Translations under genes and position numbers: made by a program
In this document: piece after piece, positions 25,771 to 33,245 of the stretch
Position numbering within the stretch: the first letter of the stretch is position 1
Layout: the number at the start of each line of letters is the position of its first letter
Notes under the pieces: model-generated
Databases searched by the model: none
Told to the model about the DNA's origin: nothing
What the model saw: only the letters and a program-made list of their open reading frames with translations
Assembly (NCBI GenBank): GCA_937903155.1
Contig: CALCZU010000132.1
Location: 102,564 to 166,563, forward strand
Direction of reading: 5' to 3'
DNA from: an uncultured Bdellovibrionales bacterium
Lineage (GTDB): Bacteria; Bdellovibrionota; FAC87; UBA2466
DNA length: 64,000 nucleotides

Positions 25771-26385
25771 TTAAAGATAAACGCGGATTCCTAGAGTGAG
25801 ATAGTAGTCGATTAAAGGATTGGGTTTGGTGACGTTGGTGGCGACGGCTAAACCCTCTGTTTCAAAAGCGATGCTTCGCGCGACCATGATTTTAAATCCG
25901 AGTCCACCGTTAGCGGACATCCCGATGACTTTTCCATCACGACGAAATTCTCCGGAGACGCTGTAGGTTCGTTCACTTTCGACATACCCTGCCCCGATAA
26001 ATACAAACGGTCTAAACGGACTTTTATCACTCAAGAAATCAATATCCACCCCGAGCGTATAGTTTTTGGTTTGCGTGTGAATGGACGTGACGATAAACTG
26101 CTCACCCGAAGAGGATGTGACATCTAATCGGTTCTGATAACTTTCAATCAATGCAAATCTCGCTTCTAATCGAATCACCGATCCTAAACCTAAAGCGAGA
26201 CCTGTCGTCACGGTTGCGTTTTGTAAAAACACATCCGCGGATAAAGTGTTTTTTGAGTATGACCCTTTCGCAAAAAGTTCCACACCGAAAGGTGAACCTC
26301 CACCTTTCGCGAAACTGGTATTCGAAAAAATTGCGCATACAATGCCGCAAAGCATTAATAAAAGGGGTTTTCTAATGTAGGCCAT
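25771..26385 (-). CDS. Outer-membrane beta-barrel protein, OmpA/OmpW-like size
   Basis: The 204-residue protein has a signal peptide (about 1-26, ending TSFAKG). The mature part is an 8-strand-sized barrel with alternating residues (FGVELFAKGSYSKNTLS, VIRLEARFALIE, FRPFVFIGAGYVES, GLGFKIMVARSIAFETEGLAV) and ends in a strand, YLTLGIRVYL, with an aliphatic rather than aromatic last residue. It resembles OMP_b-brl or YfaZ-type small barrels; the family is not certain. It is convergent with rarA. Role unknown. Confidence 0.75.
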   Translation of the reverse strand: MAYIRKPLLLMLCGIVCAIFSNTSFAKGGGSPFGVELFAKGSYSKNTLSADVFLQNATVTTGLALGLGSVIRLEARFALIESYQNRLDVTSSSGEQFIVTSIHTQTKNYTLGVDIDFLSDKSPFRPFVFIGAGYVESERTYSVSGEFRRDGKVIGMSANGGLGFKIMVARSIAFETEGLAVATNVTKPNPLIDYYLTLGIRVYL

Positions 26386-26435
26386 CCTCTTATTTTAAGC
26401 TAGACTCTTAATCTACTAAAGGCGCGCCATTCCTT

Positions 26436-27221
26436 ATGGGATCTACTTTCACAATGCATGCAGTCAATCTCTACGATGCCATCCCGATTAAGCGCGTCCG
26501 CACAATTGTCTCCGGAAAAGTGCTCGATTTTTCGCCTCAGCAAATGGATGTCGAGTATGGAGAAAATAGTTACCTCTTCGTCTTTCGTTTTGGATGCGTT
26601 GTCTTTTTCAATATGTCGCCGGAGCTTGTCCAATCCGAAACGGCAAAAATCAAAACGGAACTGGGAGCCGGTTTTCCTCATCCCACGTCCGAAACTTATC
26701 AGGTCACAACAGGCGCAATCGCCGACAAAGTGGAGTTTGAATACGTCGAGATTAAGAAATACTCGATTGATCACTTGCGCCTCATTGCGCTGACACTGGG
26801 GCAATCGACAGGGTTAGAATATTTTGAAATTCTCTCCGATAAGCTTCTCCAAGACACGGCATCTTTTATGAAGAAGCTCGAGACCTCCGGAAGCTTTCCC
26901 ACCAATTCGAAACGGCTTTTGCAATTCATCGGATCGACTGCCGGTTCGAGACAACAGATTGTTAGTAACCTTTCGATTTTGGACCCGCCAGAAGAAACGT
27001 GGAAGAGTAAAGAACTCGAGAAGTTTTTTAAGGAGCTCCAACTCAATTTCGACATCGATTTGAGGTTTCGAGCGCTCGATAGAAAGCTAAATCTGGTTCA
27101 AGATAATATCGAAATTCTTTCGGATCTTGCGACCGCGCGAAGAACGACGATTCTTGAACTCTTGATTGTAATTTTAATTGTTCTGGAATTGATAATGGCC
27201 GCGTTTCAGCGGTTTGGTTGA
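26436..27221 (+). CDS. RMD1/YagE family (DUF155) protein
   Basis: This 261-residue protein matches the RMD1/DUF155 family: a first half containing a YLFVFRFGCVVFFNMS strand and KKYSIDHLRLIALTLGQSTGLEYFE, then helical coiled-coil stretches with RRLLFIGSTAGSR-like KRLLQFIGS, and a C-terminal membrane segment (ILELLIVILIVLELIMAAF). Eukaryotic homologues sit in mitochondria and help maintain translation; bacterial function is unknown. It is probably anchored in the inner membrane by its tail. It is followed 45 bp later by a small unknown gene on the same strand. Confidence 0.85.
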   Translation: MGSTFTMHAVNLYDAIPIKRVRTIVSGKVLDFSPQQMDVEYGENSYLFVFRFGCVVFFNMSPELVQSETAKIKTELGAGFPHPTSETYQVTTGAIADKVEFEYVEIKKYSIDHLRLIALTLGQSTGLEYFEILSDKLLQDTASFMKKLETSGSFPTNSKRLLQFIGSTAGSRQQIVSNLSILDPPEETWKSKELEKFFKELQLNFDIDLRFRALDRKLNLVQDNIEILSDLATARRTTILELLIVILIVLELIMAAFQRFG

Positions 27222-27266
27222 CAAAATTATCGGTTTCAGCGAATTTGTTAAGAAAAACGAGGCACT

Positions 27267-27563
27267 ATGGCAATGCGTTACATCGTCCGTCGAAAGAACC
27301 CGACGGATTTTTCAGATCTCAAAAAAGAAGTTTCTGATCTCGAAACTCAACTTGGAAAAGCGGGCGATAATTCTCGTCGCGTGATTAAAGTCAGAGTGAA
27401 TGCCGAGCGATATTTTACCTATCCATTTTTCACACGAAAAAATGCCACGGACTTCGAATGGATTTGTTCTTCAGTGGAAGTGGTCGCCGAAAATGAAACA
27501 GGTTTGTTCGCAATGACCGATAAACTCGGTGTCGAACGTCCCAGTCACTTAGTTTTCACTTAA
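27267..27563 (+). CDS. Small protein of unknown function
   Basis: This is a 98-residue soluble protein with no signal peptide or membrane segment. Residues 12-40 look like a short coiled coil (FSDLKKEVSDLETQLGKA), followed by a compact beta-rich part (RVNAERYFTYPFFTRKN, SSVEVVAENETG). A GAGGCACT site precedes the ATG. It is downstream of the DUF155 gene, so may be co-transcribed with it. No family was recognised. Confidence 0.55.
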   Translation: MAMRYIVRRKNPTDFSDLKKEVSDLETQLGKAGDNSRRVIKVRVNAERYFTYPFFTRKNATDFEWICSSVEVVAENETGLFAMTDKLGVERPSHLVFT

Positions 27564-27565
27564 TC

Positions 27566-27602
27566 TGTCATTGCGAGGAAGCGAAGCTTCCTCAAAATAA
27601 CA
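27566..27602. repeat. REP-like hairpin, convergent gap
   Basis: TGTCATTGCGAGGAAGC pairs with GCTTCCTCAAAATAACA at 14 of 17 positions around a GAA loop. It starts right after the stop of the small plus-strand gene and is convergent with the cyclophilin gene. Confidence 0.75.
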
Positions 27603-27628
27603 GAGCTTTTTCCGGAGACTGTTGAAGT

Positions 27629-28240
27629 CTACTTCACCGTAACTTTGATCATTTTGTCGCCCATCTTGATCTTTTTCACAGCATCCATGCCTTTGGTGAC
27701 TTGACCAAACACGGTGTACTGGTTGTCGAGATGAGGAATGGTTCCTAGAGCAATGTAAAATTGGCTATCAGCGGAATCTGGATCCGCAGCGCGTGCCATT
27801 GCTAAAGTTCCTTCAACATGTTTTTTCGAATTAAATTCTGCTTTTAAATTTTTGCCGGATCCGCCCGTTCCATTGCCTTTGGGATCGCCGCCTTGAACGA
27901 CAAATCCAGGAACCACTCGGTGAAAGGTCAAACCATTGTAGAAACCCTTTTTCACAAGTTCCGTGATACGTTCTACTGTTTTTGGCGCATCTTCAGGAAA
28001 AAGTTCGGCTTCAATATTTCCATAGCTTGTTTCAATCGTTAACATGGGTTTTTTGCCTTTCTTCGCACTCTTCTTGGCTTTGGCTTTTGCTTTAGTGGGT
28101 GAAGTGCTTTTTGTAGTTTCTTCTTTTTTAGACTCGGCGACTTTTTCTGCCTCTGTCTTTACTCCTTCATCTGCATATCCAGTATTGGGAACGAGACAAA
28201 ACGAGAGAGTTAAAAAAACGAGAAATAATTTTTGAATCAT
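27629..28240 (-). CDS. Exported cyclophilin-type peptidyl-prolyl isomerase
   Basis: The 203-residue protein has a signal peptide (about 1-23, ending GYADEG), then a Lys/Ala-rich linker (about 30-65), then the cyclophilin domain of the compact bacterial PpiA/PpiB type. It contains FHRVVPGFVVQGGDPKGNG (catalytic Arg and Phe region near 105), ADSQFYI (near 161) and NQYTVFGQV (near 175). It would speed folding of exported proteins in the periplasm; the linker suggests tethering or interaction with the cell wall or membrane. It is convergent with a small unknown and codirectional with the PLP enzyme. Confidence 0.93.
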   Translation of the reverse strand: MIQKLFLVFLTLSFCLVPNTGYADEGVKTEAEKVAESKKEETTKSTSPTKAKAKAKKSAKKGKKPMLTIETSYGNIEAELFPEDAPKTVERITELVKKGFYNGLTFHRVVPGFVVQGGDPKGNGTGGSGKNLKAEFNSKKHVEGTLAMARAADPDSADSQFYIALGTIPHLDNQYTVFGQVTKGMDAVKKIKMGDKMIKVTVK

Positions 28241-28255
28241 AATGCGAAAACATTA

Positions 28256-29407
28256 TCATAGGACTTTTAGAAAGTCTTCGATCAAATCCTCTGGATCTTC
28301 AAGTCCGACCGACACTCTCACTAAAGAGTCACTCACCCCCAATTGCTCACGCTTCGCTGCGGGAACTCCCGAATGAGAAGTGGTCGCAGGACGAGTCATG
28401 AGTGTTTCAACGCCTCCCAAACTTGGAGCCGACGCTGGCAAAATCATCTTATGAAGCTTCGCATCGAGTTCACTCGCTGTTCCGTCATATTCAAAACAAA
28501 CGACGCCTCCGAATCCACGGAATAATTCTTTTGCAAGACGGTGATCGGGATGAGATTCGAGTCCTGGGTAAATGACTTTTTTCACTTTTTTAACGCTTGA
28601 AAGCGCTTGGGCCAACTTCATTGCGGATTCATTTTGAAAACGCATTCGAACGCCCAGCGTTTTTAATCCGCGGTTTAAAAGAAAACACGCATGCGGATCG
28701 AGACAAGGCCCGAGATGATTCATCACCGGAACGACCTTCTTAAACAATTCGTGGCTCGTTAAAATAGCACCCGCCGCAACGTCGGAATGCCCGTTGATAT
28801 ATTTTGTCGCACTATGCAGAACGACATCAAACCCAAGATGCGCCGGATTGAAATTATACGGCGATGGAAAAGTATTATCGATTAATGTAATGAGTCCATT
28901 TTGTTTTGCGAACGCTACAACGGCTTTTAAATCGCCAATTTTTAAAAGCGGGTTCGAAACCGACTCAACATAAATTCCCTGCGTCTTTGGTGTGAGATAT
29001 TTTTTTAAGTTAGAAATATCTTCTATCGGAAAAAACGATGCCGATCTTCCAAACTGGGAGTACTGCTCGTGTAAAAAGTGGTGGGTGCCACCATAAAGAC
29101 AGTCCTGAGATAGAAGATTTCCGCCTTCCGAGATCACAGAAAGAAGCGCAGTCGAAATCGCAGACATTCCCGATGCTGTCACAACCCCCGTCTCGGTGCC
29201 TTCCAAAGCGGCGAGTTTTTCTGCGAGCGTTGTATGGTTAGGCGTGTTGTTTAAGCGGACATATCTAACATCGTTATAGCTCGCTTCGCCGCCATACTCG
29301 TAGGTGCTACTTTGAAAAATCGGCGCAATAATCGCTCTTTCGATGAAAGGCCGTGGCTCGCCGGCATGGATAGCCTGCGTATCAAATCTAAAGTTCTTAT
29401 TTTTCAT
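28256..29407 (-). CDS. PLP-dependent Cys/Met metabolism enzyme (cystathionine gamma-synthase/lyase type)
   Basis: From the ATG at 29407 (GGAG upstream) the protein has 383 residues; a longer frame through the preceding repeat is rejected. It is a fold-type I aminotransferase-like enzyme of the transsulfuration family: DTQAIHAGEPRPF start, YVRLNNTPN, SGMSAIST, and the Schiff-base Lys in HSATKYINGHSDV near residue 197. The end GGVETLMTRPATTSHSGVPAAKRE is typical. Members make or break cystathionine or homocysteine; the substrate (gamma-synthase, gamma-lyase, beta-lyase or O-acylhomoserine sulfhydrylase) cannot be fixed from sequence alone. Confidence 0.92.
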   Translation of the reverse strand: MKNKNFRFDTQAIHAGEPRPFIERAIIAPIFQSSTYEYGGEASYNDVRYVRLNNTPNHTTLAEKLAALEGTETGVVTASGMSAISTALLSVISEGGNLLSQDCLYGGTHHFLHEQYSQFGRSASFFPIEDISNLKKYLTPKTQGIYVESVSNPLLKIGDLKAVVAFAKQNGLITLIDNTFPSPYNFNPAHLGFDVVLHSATKYINGHSDVAAGAILTSHELFKKVVPVMNHLGPCLDPHACFLLNRGLKTLGVRMRFQNESAMKLAQALSSVKKVKKVIYPGLESHPDHRLAKELFRGFGGVVCFEYDGTASELDAKLHKMILPASAPSLGGVETLMTRPATTSHSGVPAAKREQLGVSDSLVRVSVGLEDPEDLIEDFLKVL

Positions 29408-29428
29408 TTTTAAATCTCCGTTTTTTCT

Positions 29429-29466
29429 CGTCTTTGCGAGGAGCCGTAGGCGACGAAGCAAAGACG
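29429..29466. repeat. REP-like hairpin upstream of the PLP enzyme
   Basis: CGTCTTTGC at 29429 pairs with GCAAAGACG ending at 29466 around GAGGAGCCGTAGGCGACGAA, a compact variant of the family with CTTT in place of CATT/CGTT. It lies between the Rieske gene (ends 29486) and the PLP gene, both minus strand. Confidence 0.75.
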
Positions 29467-29485
29467 GGTTACAACTTCACCTGTT

Positions 29486-29860
29486 TCACTCTCCGAACGA
29501 ATCAGGAATTTGGATTATCAGATGCGCTTCGTCCATGGTGTAGGGGATTGGATTCAACCGGCTACCTTCGCAAGGCCCGGCCGTACACAAGCCACTCTCG
29601 GGTTCGTAAAGCGCTCCGTGCATATGGCATTGTAAAGAGGAATTGTCATGGTTAAAAAAATTGCTGTCCCCGATATCGAGTGTGATTGGCAGATGCTTAC
29701 AGAGGTTTTGATAAACGTAGAAAACATCTTCTTTTCGATACACTAAACCCTGAATAATCTTGCCGCGGACTCTGCCCTCAAACGAGCGGGTTTCGTTTTT
29801 GGGAAGCTTTTTTCTGGGGATCTTAATCACATGATCTCGACTCACGAAATCGCGCTTCAT
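29486..29860 (-). CDS. Rieske 2Fe-2S domain protein
   Basis: The 124-residue soluble protein carries the two Rieske ligand pairs: CKH (LCKHLPI, near 53) and CHMH (QCHMHGA, near 78) with 22 residues between, followed by GLCTAGPCEGSRLNP. The fold accepts one electron at a time, as in ferredoxin components of oxygenases or NirD-like proteins. It lacks a signal or membrane anchor. Its start overlaps the stop of the PP2C gene by 4 bp, in one operon with a ferredoxin. The electron partner is not known; it is probably the adjacent ferredoxin or an oxygenase elsewhere. Confidence 0.85.
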   Translation of the reverse strand: MKRDFVSRDHVIKIPRKKLPKNETRSFEGRVRGKIIQGLVYRKEDVFYVYQNLCKHLPITLDIGDSNFFNHDNSSLQCHMHGALYEPESGLCTAGPCEGSRLNPIPYTMDEAHLIIQIPDSFGE

Positions 29861-30564
29861 GGAAGCTTAACCTCTTCCGTTTCCGTCGGCATGTCTTCAA
29901 AATCAATTTCTACGAGAACCACAGTCACGTTGTCGGAGTGCGGATCCTTCGCGGCACTCTCACAAAGAGTTTTCACAATGACGTCCGGACTCGTGAAATG
30001 TTTTCGAATGATCGCCGTAATTTGCTCATCGCTCAGTTGTTTATATAATCCGTCCGAGCATAAAAGAATTCGGTTTCCCGGAACGACGGAAAAAACTTCT
30101 TCATGAATCTTGATTTCGCAGATTGTGGGATCAATTCCTAAATAGCTATCTAAAACATTTCCGTGAAAACGTTCGTCGTAATGTTCGTGGTCGACCGTCA
30201 TCATCTGCAGAATATTGCCGTCGTACAAATAGCAGCGAGAATCTCCCGCGTGGCAAACCGAAACTTGGCGCTGGTCGATGTGAACGGCTGTCAAAGTCGT
30301 TCCCATCACAGGGGAACCAAACATTTGAAGAGCATTGTTTAAAACTGAAATCTGAAGCAGTCTAAAAACCTCGCGTAAGTTTTTTCCGGGCGCGAAATTT
30401 GTTTTTAAGCCATCGACTGCCATCTTAGAGGCGACTTCTCCCTTTTCACCTCCCCCAATTCCATCGGCAACGGCGTAAAGCGTATTATCGTCGTACACGA
30501 GAAATGAATCTTCGTTATTGTCACGACTTCCAACCACCGAAAAGCTGTATCCTTTTATTTTCAT
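29857..30564 (-). CDS. PP2C-family Ser/Thr protein phosphatase
   Basis: The product has 235 residues from the ATG at 30564 (an in-frame TTG lies 21 nt upstream). It is a compact PP2C/Stp1-type metal-dependent phosphatase: RDNNEDSF near the start, VADGIGGGEKGE, HAGDSRCYLY, LLCSDGLYKQL, and SDNVTVVLVE. The Asp residues in DGIGG, SDG and SDN coordinate two Mn/Mg ions. It would remove phosphate from Ser or Thr on proteins. It overlaps the Rieske gene and follows the ferredoxin by 7 bp; it could be controlling an electron-transfer or signalling protein. The exported kinase is 20 kb away and on the other side of the membrane. Confidence 0.93.
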   Translation of the reverse strand: MKIKGYSFSVVGSRDNNEDSFLVYDDNTLYAVADGIGGGEKGEVASKMAVDGLKTNFAPGKNLREVFRLLQISVLNNALQMFGSPVMGTTLTAVHIDQRQVSVCHAGDSRCYLYDGNILQMMTVDHEHYDERFHGNVLDSYLGIDPTICEIKIHEEVFSVVPGNRILLCSDGLYKQLSDEQITAIIRKHFTSPDVIVKTLCESAAKDPHSDNVTVVLVEIDFEDMPTETEEVKLP

Positions 30565-30571
30565 AGCCCTT

Positions 30572-30829
30572 TCATTGTAATTCAATTTCCATGGGCTTAA
30601 AGCACTGAATTTGGCAGCTGCGCTTTTCTTCCTTTTGCTCGCCGCTTACGACCAGGACTTTGCAGGTGCCGCAAATTCCCATCCCTTTACAGTTTAAAAA
30701 ACCGTTTTTACCGACATACGGGGTTAGACCCGCTTTCAATAGGGCATCCCGGAGATTCTGTCCAAACATAGCAAGCACTTCTTGGGTACCTTTTGCGGAC
30801 TTCACTTGAATGGGGATAGGTTTTTCCAT
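30572..30829 (-). CDS. 2Fe-2S ferredoxin, plant-type fold
   Basis: This 85-residue protein has the cluster motif CKGMGICGTC (near 47-56) with the fourth Cys in KRSCQIQ, i.e. C-x5-C-x2-C spacing of the plant-type/adrenodoxin fold. It is smaller than most family members and has a hydrophobic turn, NLRDALLKAGL, before the cluster loop. Likely a soluble one-electron carrier. It is first in the operon with PP2C and Rieske genes, so a shared electron chain is plausible though unproven. The divergent gap upstream holds a candidate structured RNA. Confidence 0.88.
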   Translation of the reverse strand: MEKPIPIQVKSAKGTQEVLAMFGQNLRDALLKAGLTPYVGKNGFLNCKGMGICGTCKVLVVSGEQKEEKRSCQIQCFKPMEIELQ

Positions 30830-30912
30830 CGTGTTTAACTTCTATGCAGCTCGCCTGAAGACCCTTTACTTCAAGGGGTTTCGAGCGGCGGGTGGTGTAT
30901 ACAGGTTGTATA

Positions 30913-30941
30913 TTGCTACGCGTTACCCTCTCAGCTATACT
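30913..30941 (+). promoter_or_regulatory. Predicted promoter of the structured RNA / tsaB leader
   Basis: TTGCTA (30913-30918), 17-nt spacer, TATACT (30936-30941). Transcription would start near 30948 and read into the paired region that begins at 30980. It lies between divergent genes for a ferredoxin and TsaB. Confidence 0.45.
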
Positions 30942-30947
30942 TTAGCT

Positions 30948-31080
30948 ATAGACTTCATGATTTAGCATAAAAAATTCAAGGGGCGATAGGAAACTTGAGG
31001 ACAACCCCGAAACCGAATCCCTCTATGTCAGATGCCCCCATCTGGCAGTCCAAGAGATTTTTCCTATCGCTCCTATTTTT
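30948..31080 (+). ncRNA. Candidate structured RNA or leader upstream of tsaB
   Basis: GGGGCGATAGGAAA at 30980-30993 pairs with TTTCCTATCGCTCC at 31060-31073 (14 pairs, one a G-U). CTTGAGGAC just inside it pairs with GTCCAAGAG (one bulge), and CAGATG-CCCC-CATCTG at 31029-31044 is a perfect hairpin. The last stem is followed by TTTTTTT at about 31076, as in an intrinsic terminator. The pattern is a multi-stem RNA of about 130 nt, 39 nt before the tsaB ATG. The conserved SRP apical loop is missing, and length does not fit 6S RNA. Its identity is open; a riboregulator of tsaB or a free small RNA both fit. Confidence 0.5.
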
Positions 31081-31119
31081 TTGCCTTTAAAGGCGGACAA
31101 GAGTAAATCCCAACCCTCA

Positions 31120-31833
31120 ATGACACCTTCAAATCCACATTGGCTCGCTCTCGATTTGTCCGGATCGGCGACGTCGTGGGCGCTGGGGCGAATGGAAAAC
31201 AATCGACCTCAACAAATTTTTAAGCAAACTATCGGACACAGCACAAATCACTCGGAGGCTGTGATTTCGACGTTAATCCAACTTTTTGAAAAGTCGCACC
31301 TAAGTCTCAATGCGGTTGAAAAATTACTTGTTACTAGTGGCCCCGGATCTTACACGGGTTTAAGAGTCGCTCTTTCGACGTTGAAAGCGTTTTCGCTTTC
31401 ACGACAATTTCCGATTGTGACTTTATCGAGCCACGAAGCAAAAGTTTTGGCCTACGCCGAGAAAGTCGCATGGGAACTTCCCTACGATCATATTTACTGT
31501 GTCTCAAATCTTTCGATGAACCGTTATGTCTCAGCCCACTACCGGGTAAGAGATCGTCAAAAAATACAATTTGTCCGAGATTCGGTGATTACCGGCTTAA
31601 ACGATTTTGAAGATGCGGAATCCGCTTTAATCTTAACTGAAGACGAGACGCTCGCTTTTTTAATTCCCAAAGAAGACGGGGTGACGATAGAAGCCTGTCC
31701 TTTTGAGGCCAGTTTTCTTTTAACCGCGTACGAAAAAAGTGCCGGTAAAAGGGAATATCAATCTCTCGAAGAAGTGATTTCCTTGACTCCTACCTACTAT
31801 GGAGAGAGCTTTAAACCCCCTGTGAAAAAGTAA
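31120..31833 (+). CDS. tsaB: tRNA threonylcarbamoyladenosine biosynthesis protein TsaB
   Basis: TsaB is the non-catalytic partner of TsaD in adding threonylcarbamoyl to A37 of ANN-decoding tRNAs. From the ATG at 31120 the protein has 237 residues (an in-frame TTG exists at 31081 but lies in the RNA terminator). It shows the ASKHA fold with LALDLSGSATSWALG at the start and the family hallmark SGPGSYTGLRVALSTLKAF near residue 75. The usual helix after this and a rather diverged second half follow. No TsaD or TsaE is in the window. The following exported protein gene begins about 100 bp later. Confidence 0.88.
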   Translation: MTPSNPHWLALDLSGSATSWALGRMENNRPQQIFKQTIGHSTNHSEAVISTLIQLFEKSHLSLNAVEKLLVTSGPGSYTGLRVALSTLKAFSLSRQFPIVTLSSHEAKVLAYAEKVAWELPYDHIYCVSNLSMNRYVSAHYRVRDRQKIQFVRDSVITGLNDFEDAESALILTEDETLAFLIPKEDGVTIEACPFEASFLLTAYEKSAGKREYQSLEEVISLTPTYYGESFKPPVKK

Positions 31834-31937
31834 TCGTTTCCCTCACTTTAAATTTTGTTAGACCTCGATATCGTTGAAGTTTCTTTGATGAGACCGTTTA
31901 TGATTGAGAATTTAGATAAACCTGTTACAAGTTGCCC

Positions 31938-33245
31938 ATGCAAATTCTATTGATTTTAGTCACCCTAGGACAAGCCTTGTTTGCAACTGAGCCCCCGACG
32001 TTAGAGGTTCAAATCTCGACGGGCTGGCTACGAGATCAATTTAGAATTGAGAAAAGTGTTCCTCTTCCCATCAACGAGAATCAAAAAGGTTTCTCGATGA
32101 TCGGAACCGGAAGTGCTCTCATCTCCACGCGAATCTATCCTTCTATTGCGCAAGAAGCCCTTGCATTGGAAGTCATTGCCGATATTTCTGTGAATATTCC
32201 TCCGCATGTGAGTGGAAGACCGATGCCTGTTTTGCGACCAGGACTGCAAATCGATTTCGACAGTCAAGTGCTCGCCCCCGTTCAAGGAAGAAAGTTTTTC
32301 GTCCTCAATCAGTATGGCATGGCATTGGGAGATACCGGTGTTGCGGTTGGAAATATTCAAACTTCGTTTTCAAACGTCCAGGCGACCCGAAGAAGGCTGC
32401 TTGGCGGAGGCACCGCAAATGCCCCTCTGATTCGAGGTGCCGCCCCCGGGATGATCGACAAAAAGTTGCAAGAATCTAAGCCCGAGATGCAGCAAAAGTT
32501 GAAAGAAGAAGTCACCACCCAATTTGATAAAATTTTTAAAGACTTCGAAAAGAACTTCGAGCTTTTCTTCATGGAACCGATCGTAAAAAAAGAGTTCTTC
32601 GGTGGACCTATTCAGTTTTTCTCAGGCGCGCAATCGATTGGCGTTGAAGTTGTTAAGAAAAAAGGGGTTCCCATCGTTCGGAGTGAGCTCGTCTCGCAAG
32701 CCGAACCCATTGCGCTTCGAATTACACCCGATGTCTTGGAGTGGGTAATCCAACAAAAAATCGGCGGGTCTGAAATCACGAGTTTAGAACTTGTCGATAC
32801 CTTTCAAAAGGTCATGCCCCGACCCAAAACGCCCGAGGAAGTCCTACGTCACAAAAATGAAGTTTTAATGACCTTTGCCGATAAAGCGCCCATGCAATTT
32901 GCATTTAAGCGCAGTGAAATTCTTTGGACCATGAATTTTGCGAAAATCGAGTCTGACAAAGGGCCGATTGAAAATGCAAAAATCGAAATCAAACTAAAAA
33001 TCGCCGAACAACCTACGGGCCTTGTATTCATCACAGCCGACCCAAAAGTAGAACTGAGAAGTTCGGCAAAGCTCGATAAAGATCAAGAATCCCAAGTGAA
33101 ATTTTTCTTTGAAGAAATGGCGAAAAATTTGAACTTGGATTTTAGTCGACTGTCTACCACCCAAGAACTTCCTGGAAAGCTACAGTTTGGAAGTATCCGT
33201 TTCACAGAAGGAGCCTGCCGTGTCTCGTTCAAAACTAAGCCTTAA
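31938..33245 (+). CDS. Exported protein of unknown function
   Basis: From the ATG at 31938 the protein has 435 residues with a short signal peptide (MQILLILVTLGQALFATEPP). The TTG two codons upstream is not needed. The mature part is beta-rich, with long alternating stretches, and a helical segment about 180-230 (KLQESKPEMQQKLKEEV, FDKIFKDFEKNFELFF). Overall layout resembles a repeated lipid-binding or BPI/TULIP-like fold, but that is only an impression. It ends 26 bp inside the next gene, so the two are likely translated together. No family was recognised. Confidence 0.65.
   Translation: MQILLILVTLGQALFATEPPTLEVQISTGWLRDQFRIEKSVPLPINENQKGFSMIGTGSALISTRIYPSIAQEALALEVIADISVNIPPHVSGRPMPVLRPGLQIDFDSQVLAPVQGRKFFVLNQYGMALGDTGVAVGNIQTSFSNVQATRRRLLGGGTANAPLIRGAAPGMIDKKLQESKPEMQQKLKEEVTTQFDKIFKDFEKNFELFFMEPIVKKEFFGGPIQFFSGAQSIGVEVVKKKGVPIVRSELVSQAEPIALRITPDVLEWVIQQKIGGSEITSLELVDTFQKVMPRPKTPEEVLRHKNEVLMTFADKAPMQFAFKRSEILWTMNFAKIESDKGPIENAKIEIKLKIAEQPTGLVFITADPKVELRSSAKLDKDQESQVKFFFEEMAKNLNLDFSRLSTTQELPGKLQFGSIRFTEGACRVSFKTKP

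Noticed and set aside
30980..31080. Structured RNA as SRP RNA or 6S RNA
   Set aside because: The conserved SRP apical tetraloop region (GGAAGGnAGC) is absent and the length and loop pattern do not fit 6S RNA.
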